Below, one piece after another: positions 34,433 to 47,049 of a DNA stretch of 64,000 nt; the first letter of the stretch is position 1, and each line of letters begins with the position of its first letter. Made by a program: the position numbers and the translations under genes. Below the pieces are notes generated by a model, which saw nothing but the letters and a program-made list of their open reading frames with translations, did no database searches and had not been told where the DNA came from. This DNA comes from Calonectria ilicicola (lineage: Eukaryota > Ascomycota > Sordariomycetes > Hypocreales > Nectriaceae), in assembly GCA_020809705.1 (NCBI GenBank), contig CP085832.1:3348001-3412000 (forward strand), written 5' to 3'.

Positions 34433-35675
34433 GTATTGACTTGATAATGACTCCCCAACGTGGAGGATACGGCGTGCTAGGGGATATGGCGGCGATGTAA
34501 ACGAATTTTTTACTTTATGGGGTGTCGGAGAGTCGGTTCGTTTCTTTCATTGTGTACCTGTGTGGCTTCAACGTATCATGATTTTAAGAAAAAGTTAAGG
34601 CCCAGGTCTGTTTGATATTGGGCCACCTTGATTAGTTGACAACCATGGTTAAAATTGAAACTATGCAAAATTAGCAATTTGACAGAGAAACCAAATTTGA
34701 GCTTAATTCGGAATTTAACGATCAATTGGAATTTATTGTTGAGCCCGAAATAGTATTCGCAATTAGATGGATGATTACCCGCATAATAACGCTGTGGATT
34801 GACGTTGCATGATGGCGACCAAGCGGTGTGTAGCACGTCGTATCATGCCTGTATGTGTTTTGGTTGAGATGGTGAGGATGATTGGCCCAACCAAGAGCAA
34901 TTTTACTAAGCAACTGGTCGGACCATTAAAAGACTTGAATCACAAGGAGAAGCCATTGCGGCGTAAATGAGATCTGAGTCTTGATTTTGAGAGTTTTCTT
35001 CCTTGGATGAGAGCCAGAGCCGACGCTGCTTTAACCCGAGTATTGATGGGGTTTCTTTTCGGACACTCGCTCTCGCTGCAGGCCTTTTTCTCTCCGAAAT
35101 TGCCCTTTCTTTCTCATCAGCTTCCATGTGAACCTCCTGTCCCCCCCACGCTCATTTCATCCCATCACTTGGATAATCAATCGCTGCTAGTTCCTTGTCC
35201 CCACTGCGCTGGTTTTGCTGGAGACCAATCGGCAATAATCCCTGTACCAGGATGGATTTCGTCCTAGTCCATTGGAATGTATGCCATAACCATTGCAGTA
35301 TTACGGGGGCCGTCCACTTTTTATAAATGGCGCGACAGCATTCCAGCACACTATAGCAACGGCGTACCGGCCAACGTCGGTATATACTGGTGAATCTGAT
35401 GAATGTCGCGTGAATTATTTCCAATCCCGGGGATACTGGCAATGCGCGGGATGAAGGCTGATCAAGCCCATGAAGGCGAGACATTTTGACTAAGAACCCT
35501 AGCGTCACATGATCCCCCACCCATGGGGGCACCTCCCCCACCAAGCGCCGCTCTCGGCGTCAGAGCTCACCCAAAACAGACCTACCACCAGTCAGCGGAT
35601 TTTCATTCTTGACAACACCTCAACATCGATCTACCCTCGCCACCGAGTCAATTGCGCCGAACAGTACCTGAAATC
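34433..35675. other. Intergenic region upstream of the reductase paralogue
   Basis: An AT-rich part (about 34570-34950) is followed by a less AT-rich stretch leading to the reductase start. Only spurious short frames are seen. Confidence 0.45.
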
Positions 35676-37766
35676 ATGATCTCTGCCACTTCCGTGGCCA
35701 TGCGTGCCGGCGCCCGTCGAGCTGTTCGACCATTTGCGTCAATTGCCGTTGTTCCAAGCTCCAGCCGAAGCTTCCTCGGTCGACAGCAAGGTCAGGGTTA
35801 CGCCACAACAACGAACCCGAACGCGCCATTAGGCCGCAAGAACGCATCAAACACTGTGCCAAGTCGTGTGGGTTTGATTGGAGCTCGAGGGTACACCGGC
35901 CAAGCCTTGATCAACCTCTTCAATGACCACCCATACATCGACCTTCGACATGTGTCTTCTCGAGAACTCGCCGGGAAAGAACTTGAGGGATATAACAAGC
36001 GCAATATTATTTATGAGAACCTGAGCGCTGAAGATATTGCTAAACTCGATGCTAATGGGGAAGTCGATTGTTGGATAATGGCCCTCCCCAATGGTGTCTG
36101 CAAGCCTTTTGTCGAAGCCCTCGATCAAGTTCAAAAGGGTGGCGAGAAAAGGAGCCTTATTGTCGATCTTTCTGCCGACTATCGATTTGACGACTCATGG
36201 AGTAAGTTGCCATTCTTAACTTGGTTCAGGAGTGAATTTGGACCGATCACTGTACTAACTTGATCAGCCTATGGATTACCCGAGACCACAAAGCGCAGTC
36301 TGATCTCCCAGGCCACCAGAATCTCCAGTACGTACCGTTTTAAAATTCATACAATCATCACAACCCAGACTAGTACTCGCTTGGGTGACCAAGTTGGAGT
36401 TACCTCTTGAAGGAGGTGAGGATATGGCGAGCAAGCGACCTCAATCGACCCCCGTGATTTTGACCGTCAGAAACTTGTCGATCCTTTGAGCATCAATATG
36501 TATTTTGGCACTAAAAGTCAAGTGGGGGTTGTTGACAAGAGTTTCCTGTTGCTCAGTTATCCCATCCGAAGCCCCACGCTGTATAATCACGTGATACACC
36601 AAAAGTGGGGCTGAGACACTTGAAGCTATTCACACTCACCTCTCCACACACAATCGAGACTGACTCATCTAGACCCGGGTTGTTATGCTACTGGGTCCCA
36701 ACTAGCCCTATCGCCCCTCGTGGAGCACCTAGATGGCCAGGTAAGTGCTTCTTAAAGCTCAAAGTATACCGCATACTGACCTAAAGATTTCAGCCGACAA
36801 TCTTTGGTGTGAGTAAGTAGAACCGACAATATCGAATGAACTCAACCCAGGATACTGACAAAAATCGAGGTGGATTCTCGGGCGCCGGAACGAAAAAATC
36901 TCCCCGCAACGACCCTGGTGTGTGTGTCTGTCCTGTATGTCTATGTGTGTCGTATTAACGTCTTGGTGCCGCGATTTAGACAACCTGAAAGACAATTTGA
37001 TTCCGTATAGGTACGAGCCTCATCGTGCCCATGTAACTGTTGGCCCCATGTCAATATGTATCGCTGTTTCCTTCTCTGGCGATATGGGGCCCTTCAAATC
37101 AAAACATGGATTGAATACTAACCAAGTGACAGTTTAACTGGGCACGTTCATGAGAAAGAAGTTTCTCATCATCTTGGTATGTACCAATCGACTTATGGGG
37201 TTGTTATTTTGAATATTTGCTAGCTCTTGACTTGCCGATGTTCTCGACTTACGAGTATAGGTACTCCCGTGTCGTTTATTCCTCACGTCGCCGCACATTT
37301 CCAGGGCATCAGCCTAACAATCAATGTACCTCTCAAGAAGACAATGACCTCACGAGACATCCGCCAGATCTACCAGGACCGGTATGCTGGTGAGAAGCTT
37401 GTTCGGGTTGTGGGTGAAGCACCGGTAAGTAGAATCGTGTTGACAGTGAACTTGGAAATGGCTAACTCTCGACAGGTTGTCAAAGACATTTCAGGAAAGC
37501 ACGGCTGTGAGATTGGAGGCTTCGCTGTTGACAGTACCGGAAAGCGTGTGGTTATGTGAGTGATTGACAACCTCTAAACGGACCAATGATGCTAATGATG
37601 CAAAGCTGTGCCACAATTGACAACCTCAACAAGGGAGCTAGTACTCAGTGTCTGCGTAAGTGTTTCCCTTTGGCCAAGATATCTGCCAGGTTACTGATGA
37701 GCTTGATTAGAAAACATGAACCTAGCGCTTGGCTATGCGGAGTACGAGGGCATTCCTACCATGTAA
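35676..37766 (+). CDS. Stand-alone mitochondrial N-acetyl-gamma-glutamyl-phosphate reductase
   Basis: NADPH-dependent reductase of arginine synthesis (acetylglutamyl phosphate to semialdehyde). Eleven exons: 35676-36201, 36268-36327, 36673-36740, 36794-36812, 36870-36917, 36980-37010, 37133-37176, 37261-37424, 37476-37555, 37606-37655, 37711-37766; 381 residues, all frames intact. An Arg/Ala-rich mitochondrial presequence (MISATSVAMRAGARRAVRPF) and a linker (ATTTNPNAPLGRKNASN) run straight into GLIGARGYTGQ. The catalytic Cys199 is in NPGCYATG; also seen are GVSGFSGAGTKKSP, VSFIPHVA and the C-terminus EYEGIPTM. In fungi this domain is normally the second half of a bifunctional kinase-reductase (ARG5,6/arg-6). 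The kinase half is absent here. Exon 4 is 19 nt and intron 2 is 345 bp. Probably a paralogue with the usual gene elsewhere (inference). Confidence 0.85.
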
Positions 37767-40700
37767 AGTCGCCAGGTCGATTGAATGGTTTGTTATCGAC
37801 CAGAGTAGGCTCGGATATCCCTTTAATAAAAAAGCTTGTTGATTAGTTCGAGTTGAAGATCTTGTTATAAACATCAAAGTGCACATAGATACGTACCAAT
37901 GTACCTTTGTTGCGACTAGATAAAGATTAAGCGTGACTCCAACTGTTGGACAACTGTCCACGCTCAGAGATGTTGGCCATGGGGCTTGACTTACAGAGTT
38001 TTGACAGGTTTGATCAACCATATCACAGACATCCGTCTCGGTTGGGTGAATGAACACCTAGACAAGTTAGCAATACAAATAGTCAGGCTTTGTTGACATG
38101 ACTGTACCTGCCGATGGGTCGGACGATGGGACTTGACAAGTTGTTTTGTAGAATAGTTGATGATGGTGACATACTGGAAAGTAGTGGTAGTACTGATTAA
38201 TATGTTTGCGGCGGACAAGAGACTGGAATAGGTTGTGTTCAGATCGACCATACTTATTGGCTGACTATCTATGATAATGTAAGGATGGATTGAATGCGAT
38301 TTCCAGAAGTAAGTGCTAAGTGCCGGCGTGTTTCAACGATGACCTTTGTCTGTCGAGGAAGTAATCAAAATCAGAACGGTGAGAGGAGTAATGGGCAACG
38401 GTCCTTCGTGAAGACTGCCATGAAGATTCAGGTTAGGCAGTGGGTAACTTGGTACTCAACTAACATTCCTTCCGAGGGCGTGGATGCCTTCCCCCCACAT
38501 GTTTTGCCTTGGCGTGTGTTTGGGTGATGATGCCAAAACGAACGTCCCAGGAAAATTGTCGCACATGTATATCAGGCCGTTTTCTTTGACAGGTTCCGAT
38601 TCGACCATGGCCGAATTAATATAGGAAGAAGGGCAAAACCTTGCGTGTCTCAGTAAGCCAAGCCCCCAACTCGATGGCTTTCTGAGTCCAATAGTTGTGT
38701 ACGTACCTTCAATCACGGTCTTGTTGCCCTTGATGGCGACAGGAGAACACTTGAAAGGGTTCAGAGAACCATGGGAGAGAGCGGTTTCCGAGAAGTAACT
38801 GACGAGCTCTAACTCTGAGAGGTCTTCATTAGCTTTGGAGTCATCGCAGGTATCACCACCTTGTAATATCTTTGAGAACATGCTCGGGCTGAGAAGCCAC
38901 TGGACCATGGACAGAGGCCGCCATTGTTGTTGACATCGAACATGCGACCAAGCCTGTGTTGTATGGATTTTCAAGAGCAGTAGGCTGTCGCTGTCAGCAA
39001 GGTCAGCATCCAAATATCGCGAGGTCGGCGTCAAGCGGCCTGGCCCAAGTCAAACTAGAACGAAAACCACCTGTGCTTTCATCCTGACTTTCAAGCGGTA
39101 GGTCAGAAGGTGTGGATGTGAGAAACCGCTTGCCGAGAGGTCCCCTCGCTCAACAGGTCAGACTGTCAGAATGCCGTGGTTGCTGAAACGTGTTGGCGCG
39201 GCTTCGAGAAAACGAGGTTACCTAGCCGTAGGTGAAAGGAAGTGAAGACGAGGTAGCTAAAGGTGGGAAATGAAGAAGGCAAAGAAGTTGGAACGAGGGA
39301 GTGGTGCACATGACTGCTTGACAGCTGCAGCCAGCTGGTTGAGGTGAAAATTTTTTGGCAGTGAATCACTGTTGCTTTGAACCGGGTTGCCAGCATCGCT
39401 CAAGTTCGCCAGTCCTCACACTTCCGCTTGGGACGAAGACTTGGTGAATACGTAGTGACTAGAACGAGCTAGGCGGGTGACCCTTGCTTCGATGTTTATA
39501 AGTTGTTGCTAGATGCCTAAATGATGGTGCCGTGGTTTATTTTATGTTTTATTAATTGGATTAATCTTGACATATTCTATTTACGATATACTGCGAAAAC
39601 AACTACCAATGACTTTTTTCTAATGAAGGGTTGGTTGAGGTTTACAATTGGAGCTGTATTAGAGCATCAGCATACTGAAGCGTTGCTGGAAACTAAGCTG
39701 CTAAATCTAGACTAGCCCACCATGTTCATATTACAGCATATAAGTGCTGATAAATTTCTTTTTAGGTGCTTACGGGTTTGCGCCTCTGCGGGCGATTCCG
39801 AATGAAGAGAATGTGTCGCTGTTTGGGGAAAATACTGATACAAAAGTCGCGTGCACCTTTTGATGCCGCTCAAATTCTCTTTTTGGAAATGGGCGTGATT
39901 GCTCGTGGGTTGCGTGACTGACTGGTGGGTTGCAGAGAAAGTGGTGTAAGAACAAGAGGAGGGCAGACCCGTTGGCGAGATTGGACCCGACAAAGCCGAC
40001 CAACGCGAAGGATGCGAGGATTGCGACGCAGCTGAAGTGTGGCGTTTTCGATCGCGAGCCATGATAGATCAGAGTGGTCCCCGAGAGTGTGGCTTGTGGG
40101 CCCGCCAAGGTTTGAGCTGTCGTTGCTTGCATGGCGACTCTGCAGCGGCCAATGTCATCGGCTGTCGTCAACGGCGGTCTGATTAGCATCTCAATCGCTC
40201 ATGCAGGCCATGTCAGCGCAAAGGCAAAAATCAAGGACCACGCCAGAGTCTCGTTTTCTGTCAATCAGCTTGAAGATCTGGCCCCGTTTGAGTAAGTCCT
40301 GTCGGGAATTTTCAACCCCATTGCCACCGTCCGCGTCCTCGCTTGTCGTCGCATCGGCCATGCACCATGCACACGTTCGAGCTCGACCAGAACCCGATTG
40401 GTGGCCAGAAGCCCGAGTTGGAACCGGACCCGGACTCTGAGTGTGGTGCCGAACGGGGGACCAGGGGCATGCCTGTCTGCCCGAGAACATGACGCATGCC
40501 TCGAAATCGCATTTGACGAACAAAAGATTGCCATCAGGAATCGGTGAGCAGCTGGCGCAACGAGTCTCAGCCATCTCCACGGCACGTCAGTGCTGTAAGC
40601 CATCGGAAACCCCTAGCTCTCCGATCGCCAATGTTGTAGGCCGATCCACCGGTGTCAGCCCACTTGCTCTCTGCATTGGCTCCGTTTAGATGAACAAATG

Positions 40701-41244
40701 CTGTATTGCCAATGTCATGTTCACTTTTAACTACTTGACCGACTTGATACTCAATGACACGGCCGTGACGACACAACTGGATGATTGTTCACGCGTCTCG
40801 GTAAACCTGCTTCCCATGCCTCTCTAGACGACAACCCGAACAACGCGAGAATGCGACCAAAGACTAGACGGAAACCATCCCAAAACAGGCAGTCTACCAG
40901 ACGGAGCATAGATTTAAGACCAGCGACTTGGTGCGCCAAAACAAGCATATCCAGATGTGGCGTGGCCAATGACACGTTGGCGGTTGGGATTAGCAGCGCT
41001 GGAACCCCTGATTACAGGTGCTGGGACCGCGGACTCCGCTGCTGGTCTGGGGGTCGCACTCGGCCGGGGGCCACTAACTGAGTGCATGTGATGGCGCCCG
41101 GATAGCGGCAAGGGCCCCGCTAATTATTGTCCAAGTAAAGACCATGCCCCCGCGATGCGTCTAGCTAGTGTCCTGGACCTTGATAAAACACCATCGTCGC
41201 CGTCGCTCGTTTTCCGGCACGGGTTTCGCTCCCTTTCATCCACC
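37767..41244. other. Long stretch without a supportable complete gene
   Basis: About 3.5 kb between the reductase and the sphingosine phosphate lyase gene. It contains coding-like fragments on the minus strand (38456-39090, listed separately). Another open minus frame with an ATG at 40187-40189 encodes 139 residues with one hydrophobic stretch, but nothing else supports it. No repeat or RNA gene was recognised. Confidence 0.4.
38456..39090 (-). pseudogene. Unassigned coding-like fragments, possibly a decayed gene
   Basis: Two stretches on the minus strand read like protein but in different frames. The first, near 38850-38925, reads MAASVHGPVASQPEHVLKD. The second, near 38708-38810, reads ELVSYFSETALSHGSLNPF followed by SPVAIKGNKTVIE, and ends at a good GTACGT donor. 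No intron between them keeps frame. Either the exon model is wrong or a frameshift has broken the gene. I do not recognise the family. Confidence 0.25.
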
Positions 41245-43155
41245 ATGCCTGGTTCTTCGCGCCTCCCCGCCAGCTTGCGCGGCAGCCTTGAGTCCGTCAA
41301 GCGCCGAAAGCACCAGTTCTCCTGGTCGCTTATCAACCTGGACCTGTTAGTCTCACATTCTACTGCCCGGTGACGTCGGCCGGCTCATGACAACAATTCG
41401 CTTCGTCCCATGATGGCGATTGTCTGCTACCACAGCTGCGCACGCCGCCCTCGGCCCTCATATGGTATCCAGAAAGCTAACCACTACAATTTCACGTTAA
41501 TAGACTCCGGAATATCCTCCTCGTTCTGTTTGTCCTCCGATGGACCCGTCGCACATTTTGGCAGCTCAAGGGTCGCGGCATCATCGGCTCTGTTGTCGAG
41601 CTCTATGTTAACATTCGCCGCATCCTCTATGGATACTTCCTGCGCGCCCCCGGCGTGCGCAGCAAGGTCCAGAAAGAGGTCAAAGACACCATTGCCAAAT
41701 TGTCCAAGAAGATGGTGCCGCAAGACCAGACCCGATACCTGAGCCTACCGAAAGAAGGCCTCACTCATGACGTCGTCCGCGCCGAACTCGAGGCACTCGC
41801 CAACATGGATCATACTCGCTGGGAGGATGGCTGCGTCTCAGGGGCCGTCTACCATGGTGAGGACGAGCTCTTGAAGCTGCAGACTGAGGCCTTTGGCAAG
41901 TTCACCGTCGCCAATCCCATCCATCCCGACGTGTTTCCTGGAGTGCGTAAGATGGAGGCCGAGGTAGTCAGCATGGTCCTGGGCCTGTTCCATGCGCCCC
42001 CTCATGCTGCTGGCACATCCACCAGCGGAGGAACCGACAGCATCCTGATGGCGTGTCTCGCAGCGCGCCAGAGGGCATACCACGAACGCGGAGTGACAGA
42101 GCCTGAGATGTGTGTAACCCTCGTGAACCCTTGCACGTTTTTGATACTGACCACGAAATAGGATTCTCCCCGAGACCGCGCACACGGCCTTCCACAAGGC
42201 CGCTCAGTACTTCAAGATCAAGATCCACCTCGTCGATTGCCCTGCACCCAACTATCAGGTCGATGTCCGAGCCGTCTCGCGTCTCATCAACTCCAACACG
42301 GTACTACTTGTCGGCTCTGCACCCAACTTTCCCCACGGCATCATCGATGACATTGTCGCCCTCTCGCAGCTGGCTTTGCGCAAGAAGGTTTGGTTGCACG
42401 TTGATTGCTGCCTCGGATCCTTCCTTGTTCCCTTCCTCGAAAAGGCAGGCTTTGAGTCGCAGCTCTTCGACTTCAGACTGAAGGGTGTGACAAGCATTAG
42501 CTGCGACACACACAAGTACGGTTTTGCGCCAAAGGGTAACTCGACTGTTCTGTACCGCTCCGCTGAGCTCCGAACGTATCAGTACTTTGTGTCTCCGGAT
42601 TGGTCAGGTGGAGTATATGCATCTCCCGGCATTGCTGGATCGCGACCAGGTGCCCTGATTGCAGGCTGCTGGGCAAGTCTCATGAGCGTGGGTGAGGCTG
42701 GATACATTGACGCCTGCAGCAAGATTGTGGGTACGACTAAGAAGATCGCCGACGCTATTCGCGACACGCCGACCTTGGGTGGGGAGCTCGAGATTCTAGG
42801 CAAGCCGCTTGTGTCAGTGGTGGCGTTTACGTCCCGCAACCTAAACATTTACGACATCGCCGACGGCATGACTACCAAGGGATGGCACCTGAACGCTCTG
42901 CAGAACCCACCGGCCATCCACGTCGCCGTCACGCTGCCCATCACCAAGGCTTGGGAGCGGCTGATGGCAGATCTCGAGGCTGTGGTGGAGGACGAGCGCG
43001 AAAAGGAGCGTGCCCGCATGGTTGAGGGCAAGGCTCTCAAGGGCAAGGCCATGGGTGACTCGGCTGCGCTTTACGGCGTAGCAGGGTCTCTGCCTAACAA
43101 GAGCGTAGTGGTTGACTTGGCGACTGGCTTCCTTGATCTGTTGTACAAGGCATAA
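41245..43155 (+). CDS. dpl1: Sphingosine/dihydrosphingosine-1-phosphate lyase
   Basis: PLP-dependent ER-membrane lyase that splits long-chain base phosphates into a fatty aldehyde and phosphoethanolamine. Exons: 41245-41345, 41504-42109, 42162-43155; 566 residues, normal for Dpl1. The start ATG at 41245 lies in CCACC ATG. An N-terminal membrane segment (LRNILLVLFVLRW) is rebuilt across the 158-bp intron 1. Catalytic-domain motifs are SGAVYHGEDEL, AGTSTSGGTDSILMA, WLHVDCCLGSF and the PLP lysine Lys354 in CDTHKYGFAPKG. Intron 1 is longer than the 45-65 bp norm here and could hide a small alternative exon, but the direct join gives the conserved protein. Confidence 0.93.
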
Positions 43156-45025
43156 TTGGCTGAGAAGCAGAGTATGGGAGGAAAGAGGAAAGAGTAGGAC
43201 TTGGGAGCATGTGTCTCATGCTACAGAAGTGAAAATGCACGGGTGCGGCGTCTGTTGGGAAGCATGATTTGCATTGAGATGGGTTGGATAAAAGGCATCT
43301 TACTGTACATTATTAACACGCACATACATGGTTAGTTTTTATTATTTCCTTGTTTGGATATCGGCATTGGCGGGGAGGGGAGGGCAGGGGAGGGCAAGAG
43401 AGGGGAAGCAAAGGCAGTGTGAGTGACCAGGATAGAGAAACATTGAAGCTGGAGAGTGAAGCTGCAAGTGCAAAGTGCACAACACATGTATGTAAGCAAT
43501 TGGTAGCTAATCAATCGTCACCGCCACATGCCTGCAACCTACCTACACCTCATAATTCCTGCATCTTCGCATGAAACCGGGTCCCTACGGGTCCCTGCCC
43601 GGCCGACAAGTCGACACAGTCGCGCTATATCGGCCACAAGGGTTCCACCTGGAGCCTCAGAGGCCGAGAAGCAAGACATTACAGAGAGCCCATGTAACCC
43701 CGGGGCAATTCCCTTCAACCCAGCCCGAGACCTGTCTTCCTGGCACGTAGTCACCCCGCACCGACTGATTCGCACAACCAAGCCACCCTCGTGAACCCTA
43801 CAAGGACCGAACCGTCCCGATCGGGGGGCCATGCTGGCGTCTTCTTGCGCAAACAACCCCGCCTCTGTTGCTCGTCGCTAGAAGTCCAAAACGCCCGGCC
43901 AGTGTGCGAATCGCCCATGCCCGCGGACATGGGATGCACGCCATAGCCAGGGTCGCTGCGACGAACGCCTTGCGCTAGCTCGCAAACATGCATCCGGGCT
44001 GGATGATCGGTGGCGCGCGCACCAGTTGCCTTCTTTGCTGACTTGTAACCGTTGCGGCCCAATGAGTCCGAAATAGCTGCGAAGATGGAGGGTGGCAGTT
44101 ATCGAAAATGGGTGTGGGTTGGGGGAGCTGAGCTGAAAGCCATCCTTCACCCCGGACACGCAATCGCGGCCAGCACCCAGATTAGAATGACATCTGGAAC
44201 AAGATTGCCATTGCGACATTCATGGATATGGAAATAATTGCCACGAGATGCAGTCCTATCGTGGCCCTCTCTTTTTTTGTATACTTGGCCATGCCCCAAC
44301 TATCGTCACCATCACCATTCTCCCCTCAACTCCCTCTCCCTCCCTCTCCACTTACACCACGCCCACCTCACTCCCATACATGGCATTCTATCCTCACCCT
44401 AGCGCAAATAAGCAGCGGCTGTGATCGGCTTGATAACACAACGACAAAAGTAAAAAACAACAAAAACAGCCAAGTGTCCCCTCGGCATTGAGACCCGACG
44501 GTCACGTCGCAGGGATCCCATCTCCTGCACTCCCGCCCATCGGACTGCAGCTGGACGCCCTTGGCTTTCGCCCGACCACTCAACACTAGCCACTCTCGCA
44601 CTTCGGTCTATCGCCATCTCGCACTGCAGAAATAGGTCACCGGCGCCGTATTACTCTCATGGCCTGAGGATTTACACACCTCCTGCTGCACGCCTCACTG
44701 TGGACATGCTTGGCGTTGTCAACGCCGAGCAACCCACCACCGGTTTTGTTCCGCGGTAGGCAGAGAGCTATCGCTTGCTAGCAAGTGTAAAAGGCCCCTC
44801 GCTCCCACCTTCTTGTTTCCCTATCTCGTTACAGTCTTTTGTGTGCTTGTCATCCGGTTCACCTATTTTTTTTTTTCTTTTTCTCCTGGTGTGCCATCTC
44901 GCTACTACGTTGCCTTCCGTTTCCCGTCTCCTCTATGTTGCGCAGGACCCCTGGGGCCCGCGTGTACTGAAACCCAAACAACACCGATCGCCGTTTCGTG
45001 CTCGCCGAAGGAAAAAGAAGCCTCC
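43156..45025. other. Long intergenic region with G-rich tract and pyrimidine-rich leader
   Basis: The left part is the 3' flank of the lyase, with a G-quadruplex-like tract (43372-43394). The right part, about 44270-44900, is pyrimidine-rich with several CT runs and a poly-T tract, as in fungal promoters and long 5' UTRs. No gene is supported. Confidence 0.45.
43372..43394 (+). other. G-quadruplex-forming tract
   Basis: Five runs of three or four G (GGGG-A-GGGG-A-GGG-CA-GGGG-A-GGG) fit the G3+ N1-7 pattern on the plus strand, about 220 bp after the lyase stop codon. This is sequence potential only. Confidence 0.5.
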
Positions 45026-47049
45026 ATGGAAAGACGGGCCTTTGGAGAGAACGGCCGAGCGTTACGCGAGGCCGATGGCGATGTTGATAAAGTCTCGATC
45101 CCCGGACGATCGAGAGAGGAAGGATCTGTCTCCAGTGAAGGAAGCAATACATCCAAGAAGAGAATGAGCTTTGCCAGCGACATGTCTAAGGAGCAAGTCG
45201 AGCAGTTGGTGACTCGTTTGACCATGGGTGAGATGAAGAGCAGATGGTTTGATGAAATCTTTGCCAAAGTCAAGACCGAACGTGAGTACTTCCCTCTGCT
45301 ATGTCAATTGAGTGATGCCTGATAGTCGGCTAGTTGTCGATAGCCCACAGTTTCCTTCTTCAGATACCATCGACACTCCATCGACAGAGGACAATCAAAG
45401 CCCTCTATCGATGCCCATTGACATGGCTGCTAATCCGCAGAGGCGGCTATATCAAGCCACGGTTGAGGATGATCCTGAGGAGATAGAGCTATCTGGCTCA
45501 AGCAACCAGGCCCAGGTTCCGTCGTCCGACGCCCGAAACAAGAATGAACATAGCCCCAACTCATCGGTGGTGTCTGACTCTCCATTGTCTCGGGGTCCTA
45601 ATAGGCCGCCAATGCGAAGATTCTCTGAGAATACTACGCGCCGTCCCCTAGAGTCAAACTCCAATACCATGCCGCGGCCAACGGTTCGCTTCGCAGACAC
45701 AGTGCCTGTTGTGCTAAATAGCCGTTCTCCACTTAAGCAGCCGCGAGAGGGACTTCATTCCATTCGACCTGGGTTCCCTGCCCGGGTCTCAAGGGATGCA
45801 GAGCCATCGGCCGTTGACGCTAGCTGGGGACAGCTCTTTGATGCAAAAGGCGAACCGACAGCTCGGCTTGGCCAATTTGTCAGAGGGATTGCCAACTACA
45901 TTGTAAGCCTATCCAAGCCACAAGATAACCCCTGCTGACCATAGTAGATTGCCGAGTACACCCCCACCAACTCGCTGGTGCTTACTCCAGATAAGCTCCT
46001 TGCCTTTTACCGGCGCTTCAAGCTGGAGCCTGAAACAAAGATTGAGTCTGAAACGATGCCTTTTGATTGTAAGTCATCTTCTTTCATTTGCCGAAGCAAC
46101 ACTAACTTGTTTAGACATGTTTGATGCCCAAGGCTCGCGAGATTATAATTCACTTGAGTTGCTGTACCAAGATCTTGGGTGCAGCTACCATCTCGTCCAA
46201 GGCAAGCCGAACTCAAGCCCTCGCATCCCGGCCTTGACGCCCGAAGGGTTTCAGCAATGGGTGACGCTCCAGATCCAAGCCTTTCCGGACGAAGAGTCGC
46301 AGCGTCTCAATTGCATCATTGGCGAGCTGCCCATCACTGCTGATGGCCCACTCATCGACGGCAAGGCAGAGCGGTTGCCGAGACAGCTGTCGAGACACTT
46401 GCTTCCCGCCACCGTGAATCAAGATATTCACGACAAGATCATCTCAGGTGTCCATCGATGGACCAAGGAGATTGGCCTTTTAGACGCTTTGAAGCGAGAG
46501 TCAAATAACGAATACTACACATCCTCGCGATATCGCGAGGGAAAGTCTGGTCGTTATCGTCCTGAGGACTATCGCGGAGGTGATGGGGCGAGATCCCGCC
46601 ACAAGGCAAGAGACGGCCACGGCAAGCCAAGCGACCGTGAGCCTTCTCGCAAAGATGCCCCGAGTCGGTTCACATACCGCGCCAACTCGGACAGCAACAT
46701 GAGGCGATCGGATGCGCTGCCGCCAATCATCACTTCGGGAAAATCCCGAAGCCCGACTTCAAAGAACCGGTACCGCTCATCGGTTCCGATCATCCATAGC
46801 GCTGGCGGAGCCGACGAGTACGGCCTCTCATCGTCCAGCTACGCGGGCCCGACGGCCTACTCGCACTGGCCGCGCTCCGCTGGAGGTGGCGAGCGTCGCA
46901 ACCGCGAACAGGAATACCGCGTCTACCATGGTCGAGGCGGGAGCGACTCCACCCCGCGAACAATTGTGGGTGGCGGCAGCTCCAAGCGTCAGAGCCTGAT
47001 TCTCGAGGCTGGCCCGCGAGAGGAGGCTTATGATGTCCGAACCGGCTAG
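45026..47049 (+). CDS. DUF7514-type fungal protein of unknown function
   Basis: Exons: 45026-45281, 45364-45902, 45948-46068, 46115-47049; 616 residues. The ATG at 45026 is the first in a frame open far upstream. Residues 1-230 are polar and Ser/Pro-rich, likely disordered. The globular part is about 245-410: SWGQLFDAKGEPTARLGQF, LEPETKIESETMPFDYM, ALTPEGFQQWVTLQI, and LPRQLSRHLLPA, a set I associate with the fungal DUF7514 family. The C-terminal 200 residues are rich in Arg, Ser, Tyr and Gly (for example KSGRYRPEDYRGG), resembling low-complexity RNA-binding tails. No enzyme motif, signal peptide or membrane span. The first junction is the least certain. Function unknown. Confidence 0.75.

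Noticed and set aside
39770..40189. Minus-strand ATG frame of 139 codons with a hydrophobic stretch
   Set aside because: A single hydrophobic stretch in an otherwise random-looking frame; no further support.
41395..41490. Possible extra exon inside intron 1 of the sphingosine phosphate lyase
   Set aside because: Direct joining of 41345 to 41504 gives the conserved protein; including the segment inserts unrelated residues or shifts frame.
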